A stretch of 64,000 bases of DNA from Lachnospira eligens (GTDB taxonomy: Bacteria; Bacillota; Clostridia; Lachnospirales; Lachnospiraceae): NCBI RefSeq assembly GCF_009680455.1, contig NZ_WKRD01000002.1, forward strand, positions 1 to 64,000, given 5' to 3'. Numbering within the stretch: position 1 is the stretch's first letter; each line of letters opens with the position of its first letter. Both the position numbers and the translations under genes were made by a program. The notes under the pieces are model-generated. The model did not search any database and was not told the DNA's origin. It saw nothing but the letters and a program-made list of their open reading frames with translations. Shown one piece after another: positions 16,427-25,765 of the stretch.

Positions 16427-18034
16427 CTAAATTGGCGCACTTTTTATATCTGCACCCTCTTTAACAAACTGACAGTAATCATATTTCTGTTTAAGAAACA
16501 TGCACTGGTCACCAAATGTAAGTTTAACACCAGCATACGCTGCATCACTTACTTTAATGCATGCATGCTTTTCTTCACCTATCTGACATCTTAATTCTTC
16601 AAGCTCTTTCTTTTGTTTATTAATCTCCTGTTCAAGCATTATGACATTGCGCATTGTTTTCATCTGTAATTCGTGCTTTGCTTCATCAAGCCCACCCTCT
16701 GAATCCTGTTTCTTTCTTAACGCATTAAGAAGTTGGTTAAGCTGTATCTTATTATCGCCCAGTTTCCCAAGGCTGTTCTTTAATTCATCTACTCTTCGTT
16801 TCATTGACGGATCTACTCCAACGCCAACAGATGTGTTTGTTCCCATGGCATTTCCTATTGTCTTAGCCTCTATCATATTAACAGCCTTAACATCTCCGCC
16901 TATTATAAGTCCGTTACGCCCTGAAGCCTTAATTGTACTCTTAGCTGTAACTTTGCTGTGCAGAATTGAATCCGCTTCGATACTTCCACCTGCTGATACA
17001 TTTTCCGCACTCTCTATGAATTTGGATACAATATTGCCGCCAGCCTTGACAACAGCCCTTGTCATTCCCTGGATTCCTCTGTTAAATGTAATATTTCCCC
17101 CTGCTATTACTGTAGCCCCTTCCACAATTCCACTCACAGTAATATCTCCTGTTGCTTTAACAGTAAATCCTGCAAGAACATTGCCTTTAACTACAACATC
17201 ACCTTCATAGTCAATATCTCCTGTGGAATTATCTACATTCACTAGTTCCAATACATTTGAAACAAATATCTTATCATTCTCAAGTATGACATGTCCGCTT
17301 ACCTGTGACATAAGCTCTGTTCCATCCTCAGACTGTGACAGATTTCTTCCATACCTGAATATTACATGCTTAACTTTTCTTGGAGGAACTCTCCTTCCAA
17401 GAACATCTATTCCGTCATCTCCCCTGTCTTCTTTATGAAGTACAGCAACAACATCACCTTTGTTAACATGATTAATATTCTCAAGTGTATGAAAATCAAC
17501 TGTTCCATCGTCATTCATCTTAGGGCGTGGTTTCAGTTCTGTATTAAACTTATATTCAATATATCCGTCGCTTCCATCTCTTGGCTGTGTACCGACAGCA
17601 ATCTTATAAGCCTCTCCATATTCTCTATGGCTTAATATCTGTTCTATAATCTGATTATCTATACCATGTTTCACACCAAGATACTGAAGATCCTTAATAA
17701 TCTCTCCTGAAGTAAGTACGCCTCCTCCAACAAACGGTGGATAGAATACAGCTTCAACTTTCATGCAATCTGCACTTATCCTGTAATCCCCGAATTCAGA
17801 ATACTGATGTACCTTCTCATCTGAAACCTTAAGTTCCGTCTTCGTACTGCTCCCTGCCCTGACTGCCTGTGCCAGCTTAGCCGTGTCGCATTCAATCTTT
17901 TTCTTATCAAGATAATACATAACATCATCTATATTTGCAGTTCTGCCTCCATTCTGTGGCGGATATACTATTATATATAACCCATCGTTCCTTGAATCAA
18001 ACTGAAAATACCCTGTTCTACATCCTTCCACCAT
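16427..18034 (-). CDS. fapA: Flagellar assembly protein A (FapA, DUF342)
   Basis: 535 residues. The N-terminal ~200 residues form the FapA wing region (GVLTSGEIIKDLQYLGVKHG, then DFHTLENINHVNKGDVVAVL). From about residue 270 there is a beta-helix of short glycine-ended turns (GDVVVKGNVLAGFTVKATGD, GGNITFNRG, GGSIEADSIL), similar in style to bactofilins, and a C-terminal coiled coil (MKTMRNVIMLEQEINKQKKE). FapA-type proteins are linked to cell-pole or flagellar localisation in several bacteria. It follows fliA directly, the usual place in Clostridia. Confidence 0.85.
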   Translation of the reverse strand: MVEGCRTGYFQFDSRNDGLYIIVYPPQNGGRTANIDDVMYYLDKKKIECDTAKLAQAVRAGSSTKTELKVSDEKVHQYSEFGDYRISADCMKVEAVFYPPFVGGGVLTSGEIIKDLQYLGVKHGIDNQIIEQILSHREYGEAYKIAVGTQPRDGSDGYIEYKFNTELKPRPKMNDDGTVDFHTLENINHVNKGDVVAVLHKEDRGDDGIDVLGRRVPPRKVKHVIFRYGRNLSQSEDGTELMSQVSGHVILENDKIFVSNVLELVNVDNSTGDIDYEGDVVVKGNVLAGFTVKATGDITVSGIVEGATVIAGGNITFNRGIQGMTRAVVKAGGNIVSKFIESAENVSAGGSIEADSILHSKVTAKSTIKASGRNGLIIGGDVKAVNMIEAKTIGNAMGTNTSVGVGVDPSMKRRVDELKNSLGKLGDNKIQLNQLLNALRKKQDSEGGLDEAKHELQMKTMRNVIMLEQEINKQKKELEELRCQIGEEKHACIKVSDAAYAGVKLTFGDQCMFLKQKYDYCQFVKEGADIKSAPI

Positions 18035-18062
18035 ATGCTGTAACCCCTTTTACATACTTATA

Positions 18063-18821
18063 TTAAAGAGAAAATACATAATCACCAAGTATTTTCTTCA
18101 TCTTATTCAATGCTTTCGTATGAAGCTGTGACACCCTTGACTCTGACACTTCAAGTGTGAGACTGATTTCTTTCAATGTCATATCTTCATAATAATATAA
18201 AACAACAACACTTCTCTCTTTCTCAGTGAGAGAATCTATTGCTCTGACCATCATTTTCTTAAGTTCTTCTTTTTCTATAGCTTCCTCTGGCTGGTCAAAA
18301 TGTGAATTACCAGCAGACTCCATCTTAACCTCACTGCCTGCCTCTGTATATTCATCAAGTGATATAAGATTAGATGCTTTCATCTTTCCCTGCCAGTCCG
18401 CCAGTTCATCTATCGTAATCTCTAATTCAGCAGCAAGCTCCTCATCACTTGCTATATGACCTGTTTCGCTTTCTATCTTTGCCATAGCAGCTTCAATTCT
18501 CTTCTGCTTCTGTCTTAGAGATCTTGGTATCCAGTCCATCTTTCTTATCTGATCAAGAATCGCGCCCCTTATCCTTAAGCTGGCATATGTCTCAAACTTA
18601 ACATTCTTGCCATAATCAAACTTATCAATTGCATCTATAAGTCCAAATATTCCATATCCAACAAGATCATCATATTCCACATTATATCCAAGATACATAT
18701 TGAGTCTTCCAGCAACCAGCTTAACAAGCTGTGCATACTCAACTATCAACTCATCCCTGTATTCTGCACTACGTGTGGATATGTAATTCTTCCACAGTTT
18801 ATCTCTGCCTGCCTCATCCAT
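18063..18821 (-). CDS. fliA: RNA polymerase sigma factor FliA/WhiG family (sigma-28, SigD)
   Basis: Directs transcription of late flagellar, motility and chemotaxis genes. 252 residues from the ATG at 18821 (preceded by GGGGG at eight bases; an upstream TTG at 18836 is less likely). Region 2 is clear (DDLVGYGIFGLIDAIDKFDY, then KFETYASLRIRGAILDQIR, IPRSLRQKQKRI), as is region 4 with the helix-turn-helix MTLKEISLTLEVSESRVSQL. The gene for its anti-sigma factor FlgM is not in the window. Confidence 0.96.
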   Translation of the reverse strand: MDEAGRDKLWKNYISTRSAEYRDELIVEYAQLVKLVAGRLNMYLGYNVEYDDLVGYGIFGLIDAIDKFDYGKNVKFETYASLRIRGAILDQIRKMDWIPRSLRQKQKRIEAAMAKIESETGHIASDEELAAELEITIDELADWQGKMKASNLISLDEYTEAGSEVKMESAGNSHFDQPEEAIEKEELKKMMVRAIDSLTEKERSVVVLYYYEDMTLKEISLTLEVSESRVSQLHTKALNKMKKILGDYVFSL

Positions 18822-18886
18822 GGTCAGTGCCCCCAATTAATAAAATATACTCAGATAATAACACAAAATCTGCCCAAATGCTACAA

Positions 18887-19147
18887 TTATTCTTGCTGGG
18901 CAGATTCCTCCATATTAGATACATCTTCTTTTTCTTCGTCAGATGCTTTTTGTTTATTCTCTTTCTTTTCTGCTACTTTATTAAGTGCAAATCTTATAAG
19001 CATTCCGCATATATAAAATGCAAGCATAACACATATAAGTATCCACATAAAATTAACCAGTGTATATCTGTATTTTATCATGATAACACTGGTTATAAAA
19101 CCTGCCAGTAATGTTATTATGGCTGGTACATTTCTGAACTTATTCAT
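18887..19147 (-). CDS. Small two-helix membrane protein of the chemotaxis/fliA region
   Basis: 86 residues with two predicted membrane helices (about 8-25 and 33-55, the second MWILICVMLAFYICGMLIRF) and a highly charged C-terminal tail rich in K and E that would face the cytoplasm. No known motif is recognised. It lies between cheD and fliA in the same direction, and GGAGG-like bases precede the ATG (GGAGGC). Function unknown; the place in the operon suggests a motility-related accessory role. Confidence 0.65.
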   Translation of the reverse strand: MNKFRNVPAIITLLAGFITSVIMIKYRYTLVNFMWILICVMLAFYICGMLIRFALNKVAEKKENKQKASDEEKEDVSNMEESAQQE

Positions 19148-19173
19148 AAAGCCTCCACTCGTAACAATTATGT

Positions 19174-19202
19174 ACCACTAAAATCATATTGTTTTTAGTG
19201 GT
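19174..19202 (-). other. Stem-loop with the cheD stop codon in its loop
   Basis: On the minus strand ACCACTAAAA (19193-19202) and TTTTAGTGGT (19174-19183) make a perfect 10-bp stem with a 9-base loop that contains the cheD TGA. No T-run follows, so it is not a standard terminator; a role in mRNA stability or coupling to the next gene is possible. Confidence 0.5.
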
Positions 19203-19669
19203 TTCCCTACCGCTTTAATAACATAGTCTCCTGTTTCCGAATAAAATTCCACTGTTCTTCCAAAGTTTTCTCCGCAGTCCTGAGAAAGTATACTTATATT
19301 AAGGCTTTTTAGCTTTGCCTTAACCGCAATAACATTGCGTTCTCCTACCCTCAACGCTTCACTATTAGATCTGTTTGCAAACATCTGAGCCCCACCGGCA
19401 ATCTTTGCAACAATTCTTGTATCAACCGCTCCCAGTGCTTTCATCTGTCTTATAAGTTCATCTATGCCAGTATCTGCAAATTTAGCAATATTAGAATTAT
19501 TTCTAAACTGGGTACTATCCGGTAACATACAGTGAAGAAGTCCACCTATTTTCGTTACCGGATCATATAATGCAACTCCTACACATGAACCAAGTCCAAG
19601 TGTAGTGAGTGCATCAGGACATTTGCATGCCTTTAAGTCAGCCATGCCAACCTTTATCATGTTTCCCAT
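19184..19669 (-). CDS. cheD: Chemoreceptor glutamine deamidase CheD
   Basis: Deamidates glutamines on methyl-accepting receptors and binds CheC. 161 residues. The catalytic Cys29 and His46 (LGLGSCVG, LLHCMLPD) and Thr23 match the CheD triad. It is followed by the stem-loop around its stop codon and preceded by its partner cheC, as in Bacillus and Thermotoga. Confidence 0.95.
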   Translation of the reverse strand: MGNMIKVGMADLKACKCPDALTTLGLGSCVGVALYDPVTKIGGLLHCMLPDSTQFRNNSNIAKFADTGIDELIRQMKALGAVDTRIVAKIAGGAQMFANRSNSEALRVGERNVIAVKAKLKSLNISILSQDCGENFGRTVEFYSETGDYVIKAVGKPLKTI

Positions 19670-19695
19670 AATCGTTACTCTTTCAAATATATCTT

Positions 19696-20322
19696 TTACA
19701 CACCTAAAGATTCTAACAATTTGTCATATGACTCCAGTTCTGGAATCATAAGAAAATATCCATTAACAAAATCCAGTTCACCAAACTGTGACTGTATAAG
19801 TAGCAGTTTGTCACCATATTTACCAAATTCTGAAGCTGGAACGCTAAGCAATGCTCCTATCATATCTATTGTCATTTCTGGAACAGTAGATACCATCTTG
19901 AGGTTAGTAAGCTTAGAAATTGCTGTAAGATACGAACCCGATACAATATTACCTATTTCATTAAGAGCAGACATTTCCATGTCATTAAACTGAGTATCTG
20001 CCTCAATACCTGACTCTGTATCCTGCATCATAAGTGTATTAACAAGGTGATGTGCTGATTTTGTATCAAAAAGGAACATCATCATTCCATACACATCCCC
20101 CTCAAATCCAAGCATAATACCAACTACTGTCTGATCTTCGTCTCCCATTATATCTGATATTTCATTAAAAGGAACAAGTTCAACCTTAGGTACTGACATA
20201 TCCATCTTTTGGTTGAGCATCTTCGATAATGCAGTTGTTGCATTTCCTGCACCTATATTACCTATTTCTTTTAAAACATCATACTGAATATCATCAAGCT
20301 GATTCAAATCAATTTTTGACAT
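19696..20322 (-). CDS. cheC: CheY-P phosphatase CheC
   Basis: Removes phosphate from CheY-P and works with CheD in adaptation. 208 residues, two CheC repeats. The first active site D15-x3-E19-x2-N22 is intact (YDVLKEIGNIGAGNA); the second is the S-x3-E-x2-N form (SALNEIGNIVSGSY, around residue 120). Both are followed by the conserved proline strand. It lies between cheW and cheD. Confidence 0.95.
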   Translation of the reverse strand: MSKIDLNQLDDIQYDVLKEIGNIGAGNATTALSKMLNQKMDMSVPKVELVPFNEISDIMGDEDQTVVGIMLGFEGDVYGMMMFLFDTKSAHHLVNTLMMQDTESGIEADTQFNDMEMSALNEIGNIVSGSYLTAISKLTNLKMVSTVPEMTIDMIGALLSVPASEFGKYGDKLLLIQSQFGELDFVNGYFLMIPELESYDKLLESLGV

Positions 20323-20338
20323 ACCTTCACCTCAAACA

Positions 20339-20812
20339 CTAATTATTTTCTACAATAAGGCTTACAATATCCAGAAGTGAAATCAGTTCCCCATCTTTCT
20401 TTCCTATTGCATTAATATAGTTAGCTGCCGCATCATCATTGGTTGATCTGCTTATACGCTCTATATCTTCTTCTTCAAGTGTAACGACCTCTTTAACCTG
20501 GTCTACTATAACACCAATCGAAGCCCCCTCAACCTTTACTATTATAAATCTTGTTTTATCTGTAAGCTCATCCGGCTCTAATCCAAGTTTAAGTCTCATG
20601 CTCATAATTGGACAAATCTCGCCTCTTAGGTTAATAACACCTTTATAATATGACTGTGTTTTAGGCACTCTTGTTATGTTCTGGCTTCTTACAATATTGT
20701 CAATATATTTGATATCAATTCCGTACTGCTCATTACCTATCTTAACAACAATATACTGTACAGAAGTTGTTGATTCTGAATTCTTATCTTCTATAGCATT
20801 AACATTCTCCAT
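20339..20812 (-). CDS. cheW: Chemotaxis adaptor protein CheW
   Basis: Couples receptors to CheA. 157 residues of SH3-like beta-barrel, with FIVVKVEG..VGVIVDQV (written as pattern), NLRGEICPIMSMRLKLGL and an extended N-terminal tail rich in N, S and T. It follows cheA closely and the two share the CheW fold used for array formation. Confidence 0.94.
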   Translation of the reverse strand: MENVNAIEDKNSESTTSVQYIVVKIGNEQYGIDIKYIDNIVRSQNITRVPKTQSYYKGVINLRGEICPIMSMRLKLGLEPDELTDKTRFIIVKVEGASIGVIVDQVKEVVTLEEEDIERISRSTNDDAAANYINAIGKKDGELISLLDIVSLIVENN

Positions 20813-20826
20813 TATCCGTTCCTCCT

Positions 20827-22938
20827 CTATACAAGTGTATTGGCATCGATGATAAGTGCAACTGAACCATCACCTAAGATTGTAGCACCACTTATCATGC
20901 GGTTAATATTAATGTACTTACCAAGTGACTTAATAACAATTTCCATCTGGCCAATAAGATTATCTACAACAAGTCCGGCAAGCTTATCTCCCTTACGGAC
21001 AATTACTATAACTATATTGTCAGACTCTTCCGGTTCGCCAGGTACATCAAGAAGTTCTCTTAATCTTATAAGAGGAATTACATTGCCTCTAAGATTAATA
21101 ACTTCCTTAGCATGAACATATTTAATCTCGCTTACCGGTACATCTTCAATTGTCTCAATTGAGCCAAGTGCAATAGCGTATTTTTCTTCTCCAACTTTAA
21201 CCATAAGTGCCTGAATAATAGCAAGTGTAAGTGGAAGTCTTATACTGAATGTACTGCCTTCTCCATATTTAGTCTTAACCTCGACATCTCCACCAAGAGC
21301 TTCAATCTTTGATTTTACAACATCAAGACCAACACCTCGTCCGGATACATCTGTAACTTTATCTGATGTTGAAAAACTTGGCTTAAACAGAAGATCAATT
21401 GCTTCTTTTTCTGTAAGCGCATCTGCCTGCTCCTGAGTAAGGTTTCCTTTTTCAACAGCTTTCTGTTTAACCTTCTCTACATCAATACCATTACCATCAT
21501 CTCTTACTTCTATGACAACATTGTTGCCCTCCTGATATGCATCAAGCCATATAGAACCAACCTCTGGCTTGCCTCTCTCAGCTCTTATCTCTGCGCTTTC
21601 AAGTCCATGGTCAGCAGAATTTCTTAACAGATGCATAATAGGATCACCTATCTCATCAATAACTGTTCTGTCAAGCTCTGTCTCCTCACCTGACATATAA
21701 AGTTCCATCTTCTTCCCAAGTTTCTTGTTGAGATCTCTTATCATTCTTGGATACTTGGCAAATACACTCTCAATAGGCATCATCCTAACCTTCATAACTG
21801 ACTCATGAAGGTTAGTTGTTACTCTTTCAAGATATTCAATCTGTTCACCAAATTTCTGATTAACAGATGTTGTACCATCTTCTGATACACTGGCTGATAC
21901 AAGCCCGTTCTTTGCAATAATAAGTTCGCTGACAAGATTCATAAGAACATCAAGTTTTTCAATGTCTACACGTACTGTGTGGCTCACTGTTTTGCCTGCC
22001 TTATTATTGTTAGCTGCAGGAGCCTGCTTCTTTGCCGTCACTGATGCAGATGGTTTTGTCTCTGACTCATCCTTCTTTTCTTCCTGCTTTGGTGTATCCT
22101 GCTTCTCTTCTTTATCATCTTCATCTGCAAAAGGAGTTGTTATAGCCTCTCCTGCAGCATCTTTAATTTCCGAAACATTCTTGATTATTCCAACTATTGA
22201 TTCATAACTTTCTTCCGTTACAACAACAATGCTGAAATCAAGCTCGAATTTCTCATCTTCAATATCCTGTGCAGATGGCTCTGATTTGATAATATCACAA
22301 TGACCTTCAAGATTCTTAAATACAAGAAATGCTCTAGCTGCCTTAAGAATACAGTTTTCATCAACACTTACTTTAATGATGAACACATTCATCTTCTTCT
22401 CAATTGCTTCGTTAACAGCATTCTTTTCAAAATCAGCAAATACCATGTTATTATATCTGGCATAAGTACCTGCAACATCTGTGCTTTCTTCTTTCTTCTC
22501 TTCTGCAGGAGCTTCTTCCTTATTAGCTTCCTCAGGTAATACTCCCTTATCTTCATTATTAACTATAAATGAGTTAAGTGCCTTAATTATTGGCTCATTA
22601 TCATCAGTTCCTTCATCAGAAGTCTCCTGGATATTATTAACATACTGCTCTAATGCATCAAGGCACTGGAACAATACATCTACCATTCTTGAATCAACTT
22701 TAATATTACCATTGCGGACCTCTGAAAATACATTTTCCATATCATGAGTAAGATTCTGCATTCTCTTATAGCCCATAGTTCCAGCCATACCCTTGAGGGA
22801 ATGTGCAGCTCTGAATATTTCGTTAATTGTATCACTGTTATCAGGTTCCTTTTCAAGAATCATGATACCATCACTTAAATTCTGCAAATGTTCATTAGAT
22901 TCGTCGATAAATATCTCTAAATACTGGCTTACATCCAT
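20827..22938 (-). CDS. cheA: Chemotaxis histidine kinase CheA
   Basis: Central kinase that phosphorylates CheY and CheB on receptor signals. 703 residues from the ATG at 22938 (the upstream in-frame start at 22956 lies inside cheB). The Hpt domain has the phosphorylated His46 (FRAAHSLKGMAG). A P2-like region and an acidic/Lys-rich linker (about 240-320) precede the dimerisation helix pair, the ATPase domain (N box NSADHGLE, G1 DDGNGID, G2 GRGVGLDVV) and the C-terminal CheW-like domain (NLRGNVIPLIRLRELL). It starts one base after the cheB stop. Confidence 0.97.
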   Translation of the reverse strand: MDVSQYLEIFIDESNEHLQNLSDGIMILEKEPDNSDTINEIFRAAHSLKGMAGTMGYKRMQNLTHDMENVFSEVRNGNIKVDSRMVDVLFQCLDALEQYVNNIQETSDEGTDDNEPIIKALNSFIVNNEDKGVLPEEANKEEAPAEEKKEESTDVAGTYARYNNMVFADFEKNAVNEAIEKKMNVFIIKVSVDENCILKAARAFLVFKNLEGHCDIIKSEPSAQDIEDEKFELDFSIVVVTEESYESIVGIIKNVSEIKDAAGEAITTPFADEDDKEEKQDTPKQEEKKDESETKPSASVTAKKQAPAANNNKAGKTVSHTVRVDIEKLDVLMNLVSELIIAKNGLVSASVSEDGTTSVNQKFGEQIEYLERVTTNLHESVMKVRMMPIESVFAKYPRMIRDLNKKLGKKMELYMSGEETELDRTVIDEIGDPIMHLLRNSADHGLESAEIRAERGKPEVGSIWLDAYQEGNNVVIEVRDDGNGIDVEKVKQKAVEKGNLTQEQADALTEKEAIDLLFKPSFSTSDKVTDVSGRGVGLDVVKSKIEALGGDVEVKTKYGEGSTFSIRLPLTLAIIQALMVKVGEEKYAIALGSIETIEDVPVSEIKYVHAKEVINLRGNVIPLIRLRELLDVPGEPEESDNIVIVIVRKGDKLAGLVVDNLIGQMEIVIKSLGKYININRMISGATILGDGSVALIIDANTLV

Positions 22939-22939
22939 C

Positions 22940-24139
22940 TTAAGATACCCCCACATTCTTCGTTATAGTTTCTGCAATTTTATTCAACGGAACAACCTCA
23001 TCAACCAGTCCTGTCTGTGCTATAGCCTTAGGCATGCCATATACAACACAGCTATCTTCATCCTGAGCTATAACATGAATTTTCTTATGGCTGGCAGAAA
23101 GAGTTTTTATTCCTTCCGTACCATCTGCTCCCATTCCTGTAAGGACAACACATGTAATCTCATCATAATTACACTGTACAAGTGACTTATACATAACATT
23201 GGCACATGGTCTTAAGCCATCTATAGGAGGCTCGTCATTAAGCTTTATCACATACTCAGATGCTTTCTTGACAACCTCGATATGTTTTCCTCCTGGCGCA
23301 ATATATACCCAGCCTTTCTGTATAACATCACCATCTGCCCCTTCCTTAACATTAATATCACTTATTTCGTTAAGTCTGGCTGCTAAGGATGCTGTAAACC
23401 CTGCCGGCATATGCTGTACAAGTACCACTCCGGCATCCAGATTCTTAGGAAGCATTGGTATTACCTGTTGTAATGATTTTGGTCCACCTGTTGAGCAGGC
23501 AAGTGCAACAACCTTCTTACTGCCACTTTTAATATTGGTAAATCTTGATGGATTAACCTTTGGAGGAATTGTATCATTAATCTCATTCCTGCGTCTTAAA
23601 GCAGATATTGCATCAATAGAAGCTTTTTTCTCCGATGGAATTAATGATGATGTCCTTCCTGATGTAAGCCTGCTGCCAGAATATCCCGACGGCTTTACAC
23701 CTGTAGCTGACCTTGTCCTTTCCACAGACGCTTTGGAACTTGTTGCAACATTAAGCATATCATGTATACGCTTTTTAAAGTCATTGCCCTTAGTTTCAAA
23801 ATAATTCTCTGGTTTGGTTACAAAATCAAACGCTCCATATTCAAGAGCCTGAATAGTTTCTTTTGCGCCTTCTTTTGCTACTGTACTTACAACAATAACA
23901 GTCTGCTCAATATGATTCTTTTGCAGCTTCTGTAATAATTCCAGCCCGTTCATCTTAGGCATATTAATATCAAGAATTATTGCACTGTACAGATTAGGAT
24001 TAGATACAATCAAATCAAATCCCTCAAGTCCGTCTTTTGCAATAGCTGCGACTTCATACTCATTACCTTCGTTTATTATATCAGATATAACCCTTCTCAT
24101 GAGTGCAGAGTCATCTATGACAAGTATTTTTTTTGCCAT
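22940..24139 (-). CDS. cheB: Protein-glutamate methylesterase CheB
   Basis: Demethylates (and deamidates) receptor glutamates after phosphorylation. 399 residues. The receiver domain has D9, D10 and the phosphorylated D57 (IILDINMP), T/K positions follow (VVSTVAKEGA, DFVTKP). A long Ser/Lys/Arg-rich linker (about 125-200) connects to the esterase domain with ACSTGGPKSL, HMPAGFT and GMGADG motifs. Its methyltransferase partner CheR is not in this cluster. Confidence 0.96.
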   Translation of the reverse strand: MAKKILVIDDSALMRRVISDIINEGNEYEVAAIAKDGLEGFDLIVSNPNLYSAIILDINMPKMNGLELLQKLQKNHIEQTVIVVSTVAKEGAKETIQALEYGAFDFVTKPENYFETKGNDFKKRIHDMLNVATSSKASVERTRSATGVKPSGYSGSRLTSGRTSSLIPSEKKASIDAISALRRRNEINDTIPPKVNPSRFTNIKSGSKKVVALACSTGGPKSLQQVIPMLPKNLDAGVVLVQHMPAGFTASLAARLNEISDINVKEGADGDVIQKGWVYIAPGGKHIEVVKKASEYVIKLNDEPPIDGLRPCANVMYKSLVQCNYDEITCVVLTGMGADGTEGIKTLSASHKKIHVIAQDEDSCVVYGMPKAIAQTGLVDEVVPLNKIAETITKNVGVS

Positions 24140-24140
24140 A

Positions 24141-24860
24141 TTACAGCCCCCTTTCTTTCTTGCGAATCATTCTTTGCTGGGCAAAAACGTATTTAACAAT
24201 ATCCTCCGTATCTTCCTTCTGCATATTCACAAACTGAAGTCTGCTGTCATATACGCTGTCAGAATTCTGATTGCGCATTGACATTACAACCTTTGCCATC
24301 AGCTTCATATATCTGCTTCTGTCCCCTACCTGTATTGGAAAACTTACATTAACAATCGAATCCGCATCATATTGTTTCTTTGAAAAAAGTCTCAGTCCGC
24401 CACCGCTTATGTCAACAATTATTCCTTTATCTTCCGGCATGACAAAATTATCCGGCAATTTTCCGGTTACATCAAAAATCTTCCGTTCTTCATCCGTCAG
24501 CGGTATAATATCTGCATCAATAGTGCATTTCAGCCTGTAGAATTCCCTTCTCTGGAACTTTACAAGTGCTGTTTCAGGTCTTAATTCAACTGTAAATATA
24601 TTTCCCTCTTTTCCTCTTGATTTTACAGTACAGTCAGATTTATAAATGTAATTACCTGTATAAAAAAAAGCTTCTATCAAAGTTCCAACTTCAAGCACTA
24701 TCATTTTTCCCTGTCTTGAAGGCATCGTGCAGATAATAGTTTCATCATTGATATCCATTATCTGGCTTACAAGCATTTCTTTTGTTTCTCCGTTCTCTTT
24801 TATACGCCTGCTCTTTTTAAATAATTCAACCTTCCCACCTACAACAAGCTGTTCGAACAT
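24141..24860 (-). CDS. PilZ-domain flagellar brake-like protein (YcgR/YpfA type)
   Basis: 239 residues with an N-terminal YcgR-like domain (VGGKVELFKKSRRIKENG...) and a C-terminal PilZ domain. The c-di-GMP motif is present: RREFYR (about residues 106-111) and VDISGGGLRLF (about residue 150). In the family, c-di-GMP binding lets the protein act on the motor to slow motility. The position between flhG and cheB, one base before cheB, ties it to flagella. The fine name (ycgR, ypfA, dgrA) cannot be decided. Confidence 0.85.
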   Translation of the reverse strand: MFEQLVVGGKVELFKKSRRIKENGETKEMLVSQIMDINDETIICTMPSRQGKMIVLEVGTLIEAFFYTGNYIYKSDCTVKSRGKEGNIFTVELRPETALVKFQRREFYRLKCTIDADIIPLTDEERKIFDVTGKLPDNFVMPEDKGIIVDISGGGLRLFSKKQYDADSIVNVSFPIQVGDRSRYMKLMAKVVMSMRNQNSDSVYDSRLQFVNMQKEDTEDIVKYVFAQQRMIRKKERGL

Positions 24861-24883
24861 TCCCGCACCTCATTTCCTCTTAA

Positions 24884-25765
24884 TCACATATTCTTTGCAA
24901 ATACAGACCTTAGATATCCTCTTATGCCTCTCTTATGAACAGGAACATCTGCACCTTCTGACATCAGCCGTGTTGCTATTTCTTCAAAATGCCTTGACGA
25001 TGTGGCATTTGGAAATATCATAGAGACCGGTTTCTGCTTCATAATTGCTTTTTTAATATTATTATCCTGTGGAACCGCACCTAAATACTGCATATTAATT
25101 TCAAGGAATTTCATAACCACAACATTAAGCTTTTCATACAGGCTTCTACCCTCAGCTTCAGAATCAACTCTGTTAGCTATCATCTTAATTGTTGTTTCAT
25201 CTTTTTTGAAATTCTCATTCATGCTTAATGCCTTAAGGAGCGCATATGAATCCGTTATCGATGTTGGTTCTGGTGTTGTCACAAGTATCGTCTCCGGGCT
25301 TTCGACAAGAAACTCCATAACAGCAGGAGATATTCCTGCACCGGTATCAATAATTATAACATCTGCCATTCCTTCAAGTTCTGAGAGTTTATTAACAAGC
25401 CTTCTTACCTGCTCTTTATCAAGATTGACAAGCTTTGCAATTCCAGAACCACCTGATATGAATCTTATTCCTTCAGGTCCTTCTGTTATTATCTCGTCAA
25501 GCTCCTTGCCCGCAAACATAAGGTCACTGAGATTATATTTAGGAATAACACCAAACATAACTTCAATATTAGCAAGCCCGAAATCAGCATCCAGTATAAT
25601 AACTTTCTTCCCCATCCTTGTAAACTGCACTGCAAGATTAATAGAAGTACTTGACTTGCCAACACCGCCTTTTCCACTTGTTACGGCAATAACTCGCGAA
25701 TTCGTAATGTTTTTTAAATTTTGTTTTTTAATTATATTGCGAAGATTCTCTGCCTGATCCATCAT
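24884..25765 (-). CDS. flhG: MinD-like ATPase FlhG (FleN/YlxH)
   Basis: ParA/MinD-type ATPase that controls flagellum number and place, acting on FlhF. 293 residues. The deviant Walker A (SGKGGVGKSSTS) and switch motifs IILDADFGLANIE and DVIIIDTGAG are clear, and a short N-terminal stretch with Q (DQAENLRNIIKKQNLKN) can activate FlhF GTPase in relatives. The C-terminus is basic, as needed for membrane contact. It overlaps flhF by four bases (ATGA). Confidence 0.94.
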   Translation of the reverse strand: MMDQAENLRNIIKKQNLKNITNSRVIAVTSGKGGVGKSSTSINLAVQFTRMGKKVIILDADFGLANIEVMFGVIPKYNLSDLMFAGKELDEIITEGPEGIRFISGGSGIAKLVNLDKEQVRRLVNKLSELEGMADVIIIDTGAGISPAVMEFLVESPETILVTTPEPTSITDSYALLKALSMNENFKKDETTIKMIANRVDSEAEGRSLYEKLNVVVMKFLEINMQYLGAVPQDNNIKKAIMKQKPVSMIFPNATSSRHFEEIATRLMSEGADVPVHKRGIRGYLRSVFAKNM

